The notes under the pieces: model-generated
The model's input: the letters and a program-made list of their open reading frames with translations, nothing else
Databases searched by the model: none
What the model was told of the DNA's origin: nothing
Translations under genes and position numbers: made by a program
Part shown: piece after piece, positions 21,692-31,996 of the stretch
Layout: every line of letters begins with the position of its first letter
Numbering within the stretch: the first letter of the stretch is position 1
Source of the DNA: Melieria omissa
Taxonomy: Eukaryota > Arthropoda > Insecta > Diptera > Ulidiidae
Reading direction: 5' to 3'
DNA length: 64,000 nt
Assembly (NCBI GenBank): GCA_963971225.1
Contig: OZ020267.1
Coordinates: forward strand, 88,773,648 to 88,837,647

Positions 21692-21935
21692 TGTTAAACG
21701 TCGGCGGAGCGGTAGGAATAAAAATCACGGTTGGGTTCGGGTGTTTCGGTGGCGTTTATTCGTCTACGGGTGAATAACGAATGTTACAAAGAGTACATGA
21801 AACATTGAACGAGACAAACGGCCGAAGCCGGGGAGCAGAAAATAGGAGGAAATATTCGTACAAAAGGATAAGGAAAGGAAGGGATTAGCGGTGGGACTGA
21901 CAGGTCATTGATCAATCACAGCACTCATTTAGCCA
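21692..21935 (-). repeat. BEL/Pao 5' LTR
   Basis: 244 bp; on the minus strand it starts TGGCTAAATGAG and ends GTTTAACA. It is nearly identical to the 13283-13517 copy. An AATAAA signal lies on the minus strand near 21752. I see no clear TATA box. Confidence 0.92.
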
Positions 21936-22328
21936 CAAATAAAAAGACAAATTTCTTTGGTCACAAAAAATGACTCACACCAGCAACACTGGAATTTTGA
22001 AATGAACTAGAACAACAACCCCGTTTTAGAAATTTATATGGGGGAAAAACTACGTTTCTGATCAAGCTTGGGGCTACTAGTGGGCCCAAGTGCTGCCCAT
22101 CGTAGACCAGAGTTGCCAAAAATTAGACTTGTTAAATTTATATTTATCAGGCAGTTGAGAAAACGAAAAAAGTTACCGGGCACTTTAAAGTGAGGAATAA
22201 CTAAAGGTCACTTTAGCTAAAGGTCACTTTATCGGTAAGTTGAGAAAACGGCCCTTAGTGTAGCAAGGAGTTGGAGTAGTTTCACTTAGATACAGCGTTA
22301 AATATGGCCGTGAACATGTCAGCAAAGC

Positions 22329-22646
22329 TTAGCCGAGCAGCATAGCAATGCCAAGAACGAGGACCGCGAGTGCCAGGAAGCCGGTGTAATGGCGAATGCC
22401 GAAATTGCAAATGCCAGAAAATGCAGCCACCAAGCGCGTAGAAAGATGAAATTCTTCAACATGGGATTTCCCGAGGGCCCAGGCCTGGTCCACAACATTC
22501 TTATTAGCGTGCAATGCACTGCTTATGTCCCAGATCCTGGGCCACTTCTGCACTTCCTTGGCCAGCTGGTGTTTATCCGCATGGGTAAAATTGAAAGCGC
22601 GCTTTTGGCGTTTTGAGCTCGAGTCTTGGCTCGAAGTGGATTCCAT
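22329..22646 (-). pseudogene. MADF/SANT-like DNA-binding relic
   Basis: A 105-residue minus-strand frame starts MESTSSQDSSSKRQKRAF and contains KHQLAKEVQKWPRIWDIS and NKNVVDQAWALG, spaced like the first helices of a MADF/Myb-SANT domain (Trp in WDIS, Trp in QAW). After about residue 65 the sequence turns hydrophobic and loses the pattern, suggesting a frameshift. Such proteins accompany PIF/Harbinger transposons but also occur as host regulators. It lies just outside the element at 12290-22254. Confidence 0.4.
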
Positions 22647-22761
22647 TCTGAAATTAGTAAAATTACATTAGAAATACATAAGAACAAATTAAATTGGAAG
22701 TTTACTTACTTTTGTCACTGCAACTGTCACTTTTCCTTTGAGAAATAAATAGGTACACATA

Positions 22762-23706
22762 CCTTGTGACCGAAAAGTTTCCAGAAATTTTAAATAAAAC
22801 GCAAAATTCTTAATTTTCATCAATATTTATTTTATCTCCTTCAAAATATGCTCCATTAGAAGCGATACACATATGCCAACGTTTCTTCCAATCATCAAAA
22901 CATTTTTTATAGGCGCTTCCGGTATGGCTTTGAGTTCCCTCTGCGAATTCTGTTTTACGGCTTCTATGGATTCAAAACGCGTTCCTCTGAGTGGTAATTT
23001 GAGTTTGGGAAACAGGAAAAAGTCACACGGTGCAAGATCAGGTGAATACGGTGGCTGTTCGATGGTATTTATTGAATGTTTGGCCTTAAAATCGTTGATA
23101 ATGTTGGCTCGGTGCGAGGGAGCATTATCGTCATGAAAAATCCATGAATTATCCTTCCACAATTGAGGCCGTTTACGGCGGATATTTTCACGCAAACGTC
23201 TTAAAACAGTCAAATAATAGTCTTTACCGACTGTTTGTCCTTCAGGGACGAATTCATGATGCACCACACCACGAATATCGAAGAAAACAATCAGCATTAC
23301 CTTGATTTTCGAGCGACTTTGGCGTGGTTTTTTCGGTTTCGGCTCGTCTTTTCTTCTCCATTCCGATGATTGTTGGCTTGTTTGCATGTCGTACTCGTAG
23401 ACCCATGTCTCGTCACCAGTTATGATGCGTTCCATGAAAGTTGGATCGGAATTGGCACGATCAAGCACGTCCAAAGAGACCTGTTCACGGTACTCATTTT
23501 GAAGAAAATTCTCAACAAAATCGCAACGCACTACCGAGGTGAACTGGTTTCAACAGCTGCCGTAAACAAACTGTCTGACAGATCGCGCTCATTTTTGGCA
23601 TAGTAATTAAGGACAGTGCTACCAACCTACAGAAACTTAAAATATCGAAAAATATACAGCGCGCGAATTTTTAATGAGAATTTCCGGAAACTTTTCGGTC
23701 ACAATG
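22762..23706 (-). mobile_element. mariner (DD34D), 5'-truncated coding region
   Basis: Inverted ends share TTGTGACCGAAAAGTTTCC, with TA at 22760-22761 and 23707-23708. The length is 945 bp against about 1.3 kb normal. Part of the transposase N-terminus and untranslated region is deleted. The catalytic half is open. Confidence 0.88.
22827..23531 (-). pseudogene. mariner transposase, DD34D, N-terminally truncated
   Basis: The 234-codon open frame holds the whole catalytic core: Asp in ITGDETWVYEYD, Asp in FHDDNAPSH and Asp in LAPCDFFLFPKL. The last two are 34 residues apart, the classic mariner DD34D. PPYSPDLAP is present. The N-terminal helix-turn-helix region is missing; upstream the strand has only broken reading. 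The catalytic part has no stops, so the copy is not very old, but it could not bind its own ends. Confidence 0.88.
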
Positions 23707-23914
23707 TATGTTTCTTGCCGAAATCAGTGTTGTCATTTCACTTTTCAATGAAAAAAAGTATTAAAAAACCGAATTGGTTTTCTTGTGAGGTGCGTACACT
23801 TCAAGTAAATTTGACTCAAGGAAATTTCCTTGAGCATTTCTTGAGCTTTTTTTTTATATGAAGTTTTCGCTTTTCTTGAGAGCTGCATACCGACCTTAAA
23901 TGAAAACAGCAGTG

Positions 23915-24150
23915 TACTTTTGCTCAAACCTGGCAAGCAACCAGAGCAGCCCTCCTCGTACCGTCCACTCCGTATGTTGGATAAGATTGTCAAAGTGATG
24001 GAGCGTATCATTTGCACCCGTCTGCAAGAAACGCTGGAAAAGCCAGGCGGGCTCTTGGCGCAGCAATATATGTATATCGCAAAGCGCAATCCACGGTGGA
24101 TGCCGTGACAAAGATAGTGCGCGAAACTATTAGCGGCAAGCGATGGTTAG
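23915..24150 (+). pseudogene. R1-type LINE reverse transcriptase fragment
   Basis: LLLKPGKQPEQPSSYRPL then MLDKIVKVMERIICTRLQ match the start of R1-clade reverse transcriptase (fingers). After a frameshift near 24075 comes a frame with YRKAQSTVDAVTKIV. The piece ends at about 24150 (SGKRW). Neither end has a clear boundary. It could come from the same family as 16537-17106. Confidence 0.75.
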
Positions 24151-24285
24151 GTGGCACCAAAAAATATTACGCTTAAATATTACGAATAAATATTAATCAT
24201 GGATGCGCAGACAATGGGGTACTTTACTATGATACCGCCGATGCCGTGCAGCGCTACGGAGTCAAATACAGGTCTATTACAAATC

Positions 24286-24531
24286 TGTGGTCAAAAGCAC
24301 TAACCGCTTAAGTCGACTTAAGAAGAAATTGAGTTATGGATGCCACCACGTTCCCTTGACTGCGCTCTACGTTTGTATAAAATCGGGGAGCTTCTAACTT
24401 TAAAATAACAAAAGTTTTTAATAAAAACCTATTCGCATTCCCATAGCGAACACACTACGCGCTAAAACTTTAAAGCGAGATTACTCGAAACAGCAATTTA
24501 CGACTTAGGCGGTTATTGCTTTTGACCACAG
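24286..24531. mobile_element. MITE with TGTGGTCAAAAGC ends
   Basis: Inverted ends CTGTGGTCAAAAGCACTAAC and the complement of CTGTGGTCAAAAGCAATAAC, about 246 bp apart. AAAT occurs outside both ends, a possible 4-bp duplication. The palindrome CTTAAGTCGACTTAAG lies near 24308-24323. Superfamily not determined. Confidence 0.6.
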
Positions 24532-24536
24532 AAATA

Positions 24537-24798
24537 CAGGTCTCCCTCATATAACGCGGTGGTTACGTTCCAGGAAAATTCCGCGTTATGTGATTCGCAT
24601 TATAGAAGACTTAACTTTCATATAAATTTTAGGGTTATGTTCCAATAAGCTTTTTCCAAAATAAAATAGGTACTATGTAAATTAAAGATGTTTGAGTTTC
24701 CAACTCAAGATTAAAACTCATACTTTATTTAAAAAATTAAAAACATAATGAAAAAAACTCTTTTTTTTAATCGCGTTACGTTATACGAGGGAGACCTG
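24537..24798. mobile_element. Tigger/pogo-like MITE
   Basis: Inverted ends CAGGTCTCCCTCATATAACG and the complement of CAGGTCTCCCTCGTATAACG, with TA at 24535-24536 and 24799-24800. 262 bp, AT-rich, non-coding. The start CAGGTCTCCCTC followed by CGCGG nearby resembles Tigger ends. Confidence 0.8.
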
Positions 24799-24800
24799 TA

Positions 24801-25640
24801 TATACAAAAATATATGTATGGTATATTTTAAAGATTAACAGCAACTTGAAAGATTGCTACCCACAAAAGAAATGTATTATTAAAAGTATTGCCCTTTGTT
24901 AGTGTGCCACATTTTTTATGGTGGTGATTACACTGTGTGTTTGTCTCAAGTCTCTCATCAAATTTGTAGTGTGGATTTTCCCCAGCACGATGACCAAACC
25001 TCCTCACACAAGTTGTACTTGGTTTGGTCAAAGTATCCTCAAATTCCTGAGCACTATCATCCTCATAAGGAGCAATTCCTGTTTTAATAATAACACTGAT
25101 AGATTAGAAATGTCAGCAAATTTCTTCAACTTTCTCGCAACACACACATTCGCAAAATACTTTCATAAAGTATTATGAGAAATTTATTGGACTTGCACAG
25201 TGTGAGTGGTCAAAAGTATTTCCGGAAAGTCGCTTTTTAGAAAGAAAAAGGACTTACGGAAATTACTTTCCATGCATAGTGTAACTGCTCGTAAAAGTAC
25301 TATCTTAAATCTTAGGCTTTCAATTACATTTTGAAAGTACTCTACTTGCATAGTCTGACGGCCCGGTCTTTGGCAATATCGCAAGCGAGGTTTGTTTGAA
25401 TGGGAAATCCCTGGTATTTTATAATATAAAGATTAAAAAGGCTTTTTGTTTAGCACTTAGCATGCATTGCTATATGGGATTTTAAACCCGCCCGCCTATT
25501 CAGAATTAGTTTGTAAGATTTTCGGGGAAATCAAAAAAGGCTGGATAAATGGATGGATAAAACTTTCTATCAAAATGTGTTCAGTTGTATCATAAACAAC
25601 ATTTTCGAATAACAGTTCGATGTGAGGATAACAAATGTCG
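24801..25640. other. AT-rich DNA, nothing recognised
   Basis: No TE end, reading frame with motifs, or RNA gene was recognised in this 840-bp stretch. Confidence 0.45.
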
Positions 25641-26002
25641 ATTAATTCATTTATTTATTTAAGCCAATGATAGGAAACAATAAAAGAACACAATGACAAG
25701 AGCTTCAACTTAACCTATTGAATATTAAATTTTTTTTTTTTTATTATATATAATATATTAATAAGGTAATACAATTACAATCTTAAGATATAAGGACAAC
25801 TGAGGCCTTCGACTATCTAAGTGAATAAATAATGTTAAATGTTAAAAAGTATACCTAATTTAACTAGAAGGTATGTGAATTTGTTAATGTTGCTGGCTGA
25901 TACTGTTGAAATAAGTTGGTCTATTAGAGGGATTTTGGGTGCTGTTCTTAGTCTTTCTATTTCATTGTAGTGGTGAATTAAATGTTGCAGGGTTGATGAT
26001 TC

Positions 26003-27440
26003 TTGGTTGCAGCGGAGTAGCCAAGGGGGGGTTTAGGGTGTCAGAACCCCCCCATAGCCTATAATTTGTCAACATTTTCAATCACTATGCATCGTATGTA
26101 CGTTCCCACATTAGCAAAAAGGTCTTTTCATCTTTAAATATTTAAAAGAATATTAACAAAACCCTTTTTTTACCGAAACTAATTTGTTTTTTTAATAGTC
26201 ACGTTTAGGCTTAATGCAGCCATTTGCATGTTCTAAAAACATGTCTAAAGAGCAGTTTAGTTCGTCGACCGGAATGTCGTTCAGGATGTCGGTACAAGCC
26301 TTTTGGATGGTTTTTACGTTCTCAAAACGCTTTTTTCATCGGCAAATGCATTCTTTGAAAAGATGAAATTCGCAGGGTGCCACATCACGTGAAAACAAAA
26401 AAACAGTCAAAACAAGTGTCAATAGATGGGATGGCATCCTTCGATAGCCACATGTTCAGTTAAAATGCAATAAATTTATGCTATTGAGATTCTTAACCTT
26501 CGCCTTACTAAAGATGATCTCAGGCACTTCCGCTGCTATTTTGAGTAAAACTCACAATAAATATATAATAATTAAAAATTGTTTTCATACTTCAGCATTT
26601 AGTATCTTCCTCTGGCGATAGTTCTGATTTCGAAAAAAGCCTAACTTTAATGATTTATTTTGAGACTGTGGAAAATTTTAGAAGATTTCTTTCCAGAGGG
26701 TTTATTGAACACATAATGAGGTACGCAAACAAAATTTATCGTGAGTTTTAATCAAAATGGTAGCGAAAGCGCCTGGGATCACCCAGATACATTTGTATAA
26801 AAAAATGGCAAAATTCAAGTTTAAACATGAACAAAATTTCAAAATTTTTTTTTCATGTTATTGAAAATTACCTTAAAATTTGTGTAGATATTAAACATGA
26901 ATCTTAAAAAGATCACCCGGGTGGGTAAGAATTTCAATGAAGATTTTGGCTTATCTTTTATGACTTACCGCCCAGTTTTGATCTACGGGGATCGCGGATT
27001 CAGTTGGCTAACACTTTGGCCATCATTTATGTTCTGACAATCGTTTTCAAATCGCTTTTACCACTTATGAACTCCACCACGGTATAAACAAAAATCACCA
27101 TAAACTTGGTCCATCAATTTAAATGCTTCGGTTAAAGTTTAAACATGTTTAAAACAGTAGTTAATATTGGATCTTTGTTCGATCCACATTTTTGTACGAT
27201 GACACAAACATACTTCCACTTCAGATGCAATAACTTTGCTTTCAGTCCACCAATTTTCATGAAATTTTTACTAAAAATCAGGAACAAAATTTAGTTTTTA
27301 ATGCATTAAGTCACATAAGCCACAACAAAATACCCTATTTGGAAAGTGCACTTTACTTAAAAAACATGTAATACTAAACTGGCGAAAAATTTTTTTAAAA
27401 CCCCCCCATGACCAAGTTTTGGCTACGCCCCTGCTTGGTG
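26003..27440 (-). mobile_element. mariner-family element carrying a TTAA insert, copy 1
   Basis: The ends match as GCAG(C/G)GG(A/C)GTAGCCAA in inverted orientation (about 26008-26025 and 27417-27434), with G/C runs just inside. Minus-strand transposase relics: MDQVYGDFCLYRGGVHKW at about 27115-27060 (helix-turn-helix) and RFENVKTIQKACTDILND at about 26330-26275 (C-terminus). The catalytic centre is missing, replaced by the TTAA element 26497-26935. The copy at 62950-64000 has the same organisation. Confidence 0.7.
26497..26935. mobile_element. TTAA-type insert inside the mariner, copy 1
   Basis: Starts CCTTCGCCTTACTAAAG after TTAA (26493-26496). The interior, including the word ATCACCC near both sides, matches the reverse complement of 63176-63576. 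The distal end (near GATCACCCGGGTGGGTA, 26916-26932) lacks the matching terminal repeat and TTAA, so it is eroded. Confidence 0.6.
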
Positions 27441-27612
27441 GCAGTGTTGGCATATGGGTGGAGGTTGATGTTGAAAAAGATGTTGATGAGTGAGGCGAGT
27501 GTGTCCCAGTCTGAAGCGAGTGTACGCTATTATTTTTCTTCGGCTTATTGAAATTGGGTACTGTGGGGGAGTTTGGGAAGGGTTAATGGTTTTATAATGG
27601 TGGGTATAATCA

Positions 27613-27959
27613 GCAGCCGCCGTGACTCAGTTGGTTAGTGCGCGGTCCAGAGAGTCGAATGCAGAGCGACGCAAGTTCGAATACTCCCTGTAATAACACC
27701 TAAAAAAAAAAAAACGGGAAACTCGTTTTCTCTTTCGGTGGCTGTCCTCTCAGCTGGAAATGACAAACCTCTAAGAGTAAAAATTGCCTATGAAAAAGAT
27801 CCCAACCTGCAACCTGCCGTTCGGAACCGGCATAAAACTGTAGGTCCCTTCCACCCGCGTACAAATTCACACGCACAACACGGGTGGTTGCGGGAAGCTA
27901 GGACTTAGTCTCGCGTAAGCGGGCTGTCGTGCCAGTCAATTATTATTATTAATGATTAT
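27613..27959 (+). mobile_element. tRNA-derived SINE, copy B
   Basis: Head GCAGCCGCCGTGACTCAGTTGG with box A, then AGTTCGAATACTCC as box B (near 27676), the common body, and an ATT-repeat tail (27940-27955). An 8-bp duplication TATAATCA lies at 27605-27612 and 27960-27967. It is inserted in the I-like LINE. Confidence 0.9.
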
Positions 27960-28383
27960 TATAATCAATCCATGTTTTTTTGTTTATCTCCAAAATAGTT
28001 GCGTTGACAGCATGGCGGAAGTCGCGCTTGTTGGATGTTGCGATAGTGAACAGAGGTGATTTAGTAGCGAGTTTAGCAGCAAGATCAGCGGCGGTGTTTC
28101 CGTTTATGCCAATGTGTCCTGGGACCCAAAGTAGTTTGATGGTTGATGTATTTATTAATATATCATGGATTTGAGAAGTGGTGGAATTGTTGTGGTTATT
28201 GTTCCTTACAGCTTGAATGGTGGATAGCGAGTCTGAGCATATGACGTGTTTCGTTTTTTTCTTCTGTGCTATGATATATTTATTGCATGTAAGATTGCTT
28301 CGGCTTCGACGGTAAATACAGATGAATACCAGATGAATATTAAATTTAACAATGTCCTTTGGGAGGCGAAATATCAAAATCGG

Positions 28384-28985
28384 TTACACTATTTGTTCCA
28401 CAAGGGCTCTACCCAGAGGCGCATTCCTCGCATAGTTCGACTTGTAAAAGGTGATGTAGAAAGTCCCTATGTGCCGTAGGTTACGTACAGGGACATTGAA
28501 AGCCACTTTACTCAAAAGGACCGGGCAATTAATAGACCCCTTTAATAACCCAAGAATGAAGGAGCACGCAAGATAGGTTCGCCTAGCGTTTAGACTCAAT
28601 AAGCTTATAAGGCGACATAGGGAAAGATATGAAGGCAACGGTTCGGTAAAGTTCAGCGACCTTCGGGTAAACCGCATAAAAACGTTTTGGATGCGCTCAA
28701 TGCGATCAATGTGAGTTACTTGATATGGCCTCCATATAAACGAAGCATATTCCAGCCTTGATCTGACGAAAGCCGTGAACAACAGTTTAAACGTATATGG
28801 GTCAGAGAATGGCGCACTGTTCCAACGAACGATCCCCAACATGGCATTTGATTTGGCAATAATGAAATCGATATGACTAGAGAAACACAGTTTTGTGTCG
28901 AAACACACACATAAATCTTTGATTTCTTGGACTGAATGTAACAGTAGCCCGAGAGGGAGTAGGACAAGTGCAAAGGGCTGTGATT
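28384..28985 (-). pseudogene. jockey-clade reverse transcriptase, C-terminal part
   Basis: It retains KDLCVCFDTKLCFSSHID, FVRSRLEYASFIWRPYQ, HIDRIERIQNVFMRFTRR, PSYLSLCRLISLLSL and a tail that ends near LVEQIV, the usual order downstream of the catalytic palm in jockey-clade LINEs. The palm itself is not present. One frameshift lies near 28905. A TAA stop at 28384-28386 comes slightly early, as family-like residues continue beyond it. Confidence 0.8.
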
Positions 28986-29000
28986 CCTATAAAAAGGCAC

Positions 29001-29510
29001 ATGAAAATACTTACTATTGTTTAAGAAAAGGTGATTTCTCGGGAAAGATTCTTATATCTGTTTGGTCGAGGAGGGGGATAAAATTCGGCGGGGTGGTAGT
29101 TATACCGCCCTTGAAAGGAAAACCGTCGGAAATGTATAGTTTTGTTTTAATGAATTTTTTTAATTTTACCTTCGAAGCGAGAAAAATTGTAATTACCTGC
29201 CAATAAGGTGGAGTGGTTAGCTGGAAAAGGAGGGGAGAGGGTTTATAACCCTGTTAAGTGCAAGTAGGGCTTCAGATTCAGTAAATATTTACAGTACTTC
29301 TGCATCCAAACTCGTTTTGTGTGGCCGGCCTTCCGCCGGGCTGCTTGAAAAATAACCCTCATGAAAGCAACTAGGGCCGGAGCATCAGTAAAGTGTTAAC
29401 AGTATTACTGTATTATAATTCTTTTTCCGTTACCGGTCTTCGTTGGAATTATGTCGTCAGCCTTAAATCAAAATAAATACAAGTAATTCAAAAATTATTA
29501 AATTGTATAA
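29001..29510. other. Unassigned DNA
   Basis: I see no TE ends or protein motifs. A GC-rich patch (GGCCGGCC near 29323) and two near-copies of a CAGTA..TTA phrase (about 29278-29302 and 29388-29412) are the only structure. Confidence 0.4.
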
Positions 29511-29514
29511 ATAT

Positions 29515-30280
29515 TGTAACGATAAGACAGTCTGTCGCTGTGCAAAGTAACCCTGCCGCTTCGCGCCGTGCTATAATTCAATGTGGCAACGACGGCCGCG
29601 ATAATAACTTTTAGTCCAATCTGGCAACGATGGTCGCGATCATCAGGGAAACCTTTAGTCCACTCGGGAATGTGCGAGAACGATCTGCGCGATGGCCGGA
29701 CGGGTATAAAAGGCAGCCGGATGCGGCGCAGCCGCCGTGGCTCAGTTGGTTAGTGCGCGGTCCAACGAGTCGCATGCAGAGCGACGCAAGATCGAATTCT
29801 GCATGTAGTAACACCTAAAAAAAAATAACGGGAAACTCGTTTTCTCTTTCGGTGGCTGTCCTCTCAGCTGGAAATGGCAAACCTCTGAGAGCAAAAATTG
29901 CCTATGAAAAAGCTCCCAACCTGCCGTTCGGAACCGGCATAAAACTGTAGGTCCCTTCCACCCGCGTACAAAATTCACACGCACAACACGGGTGGTTGCG
30001 GGAAGCTAACCCTTAGTCTCGCGTAAGCGGGCTGTCGTGCCAATCAATTAATTAATTAATTAATGCGGCGCAGCGAGTCAGTCTGGTTTTGACAAGTGAA
30101 GTTGCCACACGGAGTAATTAAGCAAATACTTAATTGTACGAACAGTAAAGTGTAAAACTGTGAATAATAAAGTGACTGTTGGTTTTGAATCGGCTGCGTT
30201 GGAATAATTAAAGTTGCTTCATTTTCAAATTGCACAATCCAGCGATACGTAACACCCCACTAGACGTAGTATTCGTTACA
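29515..30280 (+). mobile_element. Solo LTR (Ty3/gypsy- or BEL-type) with a SINE inside
   Basis: Starts TGTAACGATAAGACAG and ends CGTTACA, flanked by a 4-bp duplication ATAT (29511-29514 and 30281-30284). A promoter-like GGGTATAAAAGGCAG lies at 29702-29716 and an AATAAA signal near 30162-30167, in the order expected of an LTR. Without the SINE it is about 424 bp. No internal region remains, so it arose by LTR-LTR recombination. Confidence 0.82.
29732..30062 (+). mobile_element. tRNA-derived SINE, copy C
   Basis: Head CCGCCGTGGCTCAGTTGG with intact box A, a weak box B (AAGATCGAATTCTG), the common body and a TTAA-repeat tail (30045-30062). An 11-bp duplication ATGCGGCGCAG lies at 29721-29731 and 30063-30073. 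It sits just downstream of the TATA box of the solo LTR. Confidence 0.9.
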
Positions 30281-30284
30281 ATAT

Positions 30285-30795
30285 GTTGAATTGCTTTAAA
30301 TGTGGCTAAAACTCGAATTAAATGTACATTTATACTGAATTTAAAAATGTCAATATGGCAATGCTGTCGATATTTCTTCAGCTTTTGTGCTATTGTGAAT
30401 GCCAGTTTTATGGAGTGGAAGAAGAAGTGTTAAATTGCGAGGCGATTTGTGTGAGTTTTTTAAATTAATAACTAAGCAACTAGACAACTCCGACGACTAA
30501 AAATTGAAAGTTCCTCTTCTAATAGTGAATACTACCTTCCATAAAATTTCAGTGCTCTAGCTCACCGAACAGATATAAGAGACTAGCCGATCAATTTTTA
30601 ACCAATTTTAATACAACACAGATTTTAAAGTACTTCGGCACTACCGCATTCGTCTATATCGATTTACCGTTTTACAATCAATTTAAAACAAACTCCAATG
30701 TGTCATAATTTTTAGAACTAGTAAATTTTAACTGAAATACAAATTTGTACATAGTTGTTGTTTAAAGCACACCGAAAAAGTAGGAGAACTGCCAT
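30285..30795. other. AT-rich DNA, nothing recognised
   Basis: No TE ends or coding motifs in this 0.5-kb stretch. Confidence 0.45.
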
Positions 30796-30798
30796 TAA

Positions 30799-31993
30799 GG
30801 GCCAATTTTTCAGTGCGAGTTTAACTCAGTTTCTCACCCAAAATCGAATTTTTCATATTTTCATCCAGTCATATTTGACTGGAGTTTAAACTCAGTTTAA
30901 ACGCCCGACCCTACACGGTTAAACTAAGTTTAAACTGTCAACAGCATTTGACAGTTCATTTATTTTGGAAATTTTAAAAGCGCAAAAGTAAATATAACCG
31001 TAGGAACACAATTGGAGCGTATGAGCGTATTTACGTTCGACGTATTGCGTTGTCAAATTAAATTTCATATATTTATATGAAAGCGCACACAATTGACGAC
31101 GCAAGTGTATGAGCGTAAAAACGTCGTACGTTCACTTAGATCTATTTCTATTTTTTACGCCGCGTATGGGCGTATTCGTGTATATTCGTGTAATCGTATA
31201 CGCATTCGTGTACGACACGACCTCAGCAGCGCGCGTATACCACTGCCGTATACATAGCGCCAGCAGCGCAGCGATGGAGTACGAATTGAGCGCGAGAGAA
31301 TTTGAGAATTTATACGTTGCTGCTCACGCTGGAATTGTGAGCAAGGCAACGTCTGAACGTATTTCGACAGCGTATTTACGCCGTACGCCGTGCGCCCATA
31401 CGTCCATACGCTCCAATTGTGTTCCTACGGTAATTCGGTATAAAATAAATATAATTCGACCAAAAATAGCATTGGGTGGTTCTTCTGACGATGCAGAAAG
31501 GCTTGATGTGTCATGACGGTGATGAGAAGATTATAAATTTTGAGAATGCGGCCGGATCACTTCCATTTATTTGGGCGACAATTACATTTACGATCGCTTG
31601 CACATGAGCAAAGCTTCTGTTTATAACATTTTACAGCTCATCGATCCTCATATAAGGCATCCTACACTTGTTTATTTTCTTCCAGAAGTACAAGAAGCCT
31701 TTCCTTTTGCCAAGACGGAAAATTTTCGCTGCGTTTGCTTATTTTGAATTTTATTGATGAAGTAAATTTTTTGAGCGCAAAGAATTCATTTACGAATGAC
31801 AATCAAAACAAAGAAAATGTATTATCTACATAAAAATATTTACAGTATTGCCATACTCAAATGACAAAAATTTACTCCAGTTAAACTAGCACTGAAAAAC
31901 TGCTTTGTCGTTTAAACTAAGTTTAAATGTAAACCAAGTTCAAGCAAACTACGTTTGAACTGGGTTTAAACTCGCACTGAAAATTCTTGTTTT
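30799..31993. mobile_element. PIF/Harbinger element with relics of both genes
   Basis: The left end GGGCCAATTTTTCAGTGCGA and right end of the same family (ACTCGCACTGAAAATT) are flanked by TAA at 30796-30798 and 31994-31996. A plus-strand fragment at about 31570-31660 (YDRLHMSKASVYNILQLID) looks like the helical N-terminal part of a PIF/Harbinger transposase. On the minus strand at about 31745-31715 is the worn start of the Myb/SANT protein. The two genes face each other. A MITE (30998-31430) is inserted. Confidence 0.8.
30998..31430. mobile_element. Harbinger-like MITE rich in CGTATACG words
   Basis: The ends CCGTAGGAACACAATTGG and the exact complement are followed by GAGCGTATG/CATACGCTC; TAA lies at 30995-30997 and 31431-31433. 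433 bp. The interior is unusually dense in CGTA, TACG and CGTATAC words (31100-31260 and 31360-31410). No coding frame with a motif. It is inserted in the Harbinger copy at 30799-31993. Confidence 0.8.
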
Positions 31994-31996
31994 AAC

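Larger units (their letters stand above)
13283..21935 (-). mobile_element. BEL/Pao LTR retrotransposon, defective, with recent LTRs
   Basis: Two LTRs (13283-13517 and 21692-21935) in direct orientation are flanked by a perfect 5-bp duplication CAAAT (13278-13282 and 21936-21940), so both borders are certain. Read on the minus strand it has the 5' LTR, a TGG-starting primer-binding site, an abnormally long leader (about 5.7 kb) loaded with MITEs, then Gag and protease relics of BEL type (15839-14464). Reverse transcriptase, RNase H and integrase are deleted. The leader also has three or four worn copies of a GC-rich unit around GCAGCGGGAGT (17600, 19690, 19765, 20330). Confidence 0.9.
12290..22254. 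mobile_element. Harbinger-like element split by a BEL retrotransposon
   Basis: The ends share (A/G)GGCCGTTTTCTCAACTTAC in inverted orientation, with TTA at 12287-12289 and 22255-22257. Repeated TTTAAAGT-type phrases lie inside both ends (12310-12330, 12500-12530, 22180-22235). Discounting the BEL element (13283-21935) and a TTAA MITE (12422-12500), own sequence is about 1.2 kb without a recognisable transposase. Confidence 0.75.
25733..28334 (-). mobile_element. I-like LINE, 5'-truncated in RNase H
   Basis: A perfect 13-bp duplication GAATATTAAATTT lies at 25720-25732 and 28335-28347. The minus-strand 3' end has an A-tail (25733-25741). The body is split by a SINE (27613-27959) and by a mariner (about 26003-27440). 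Without them about 800 bp of LINE remain, coding for RNase H and the C-terminal Cys region. Confidence 0.82.
25858..28334 (-). pseudogene. I-like LINE ORF2 relic (RNase H and C-terminus)
   Basis: Read on the minus strand: VEAEAILHAI (RNase H Glu, near 28300); VICSDSLSTIQAVRN (Asp, near 28230); LLWVPGHIGINGNTAADLAA (His/Asp block, near 28130-28070). Then, beyond the SINE, YTRFRLGHTRLTHQHLF with PPICQHCHQ (near 27540-27450), a motif shared with the LINE at 60901. Beyond the mariner the last 50 codons end at FNI then stop near 25860. A frameshift follows HAIN. Confidence 0.8.
25650..29000 (-). mobile_element. jockey-like LINE, 5'-truncated, with nested insertions
   Basis: On the minus strand the C-terminal part of reverse transcriptase (28985-28384) is followed by a 3' UTR interrupted by an I-like LINE (25733-28334). 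The UTR resumes at 25732 and ends in an AAATAAATAAAT-like tail near 25655. Removing the inner LINE with one copy of its duplication rejoins the jockey sequence. The 5' truncation is near 29000. Confidence 0.75.

Noticed and set aside
24264..24543. 12-bp target duplication AAATACAGGTCT around the MITE 24286-24531
   Set aside because: Ten extra bases separate the left copy from the MITE, and the right copy is the end of the neighbouring Tigger-like MITE, so the match is probably a second worn Tigger end or chance.
29732..29800. tRNA gene
   Set aside because: Box A and box B are present, but no cloverleaf forms and the same head occurs on four SINE copies with duplications and A/T tails.
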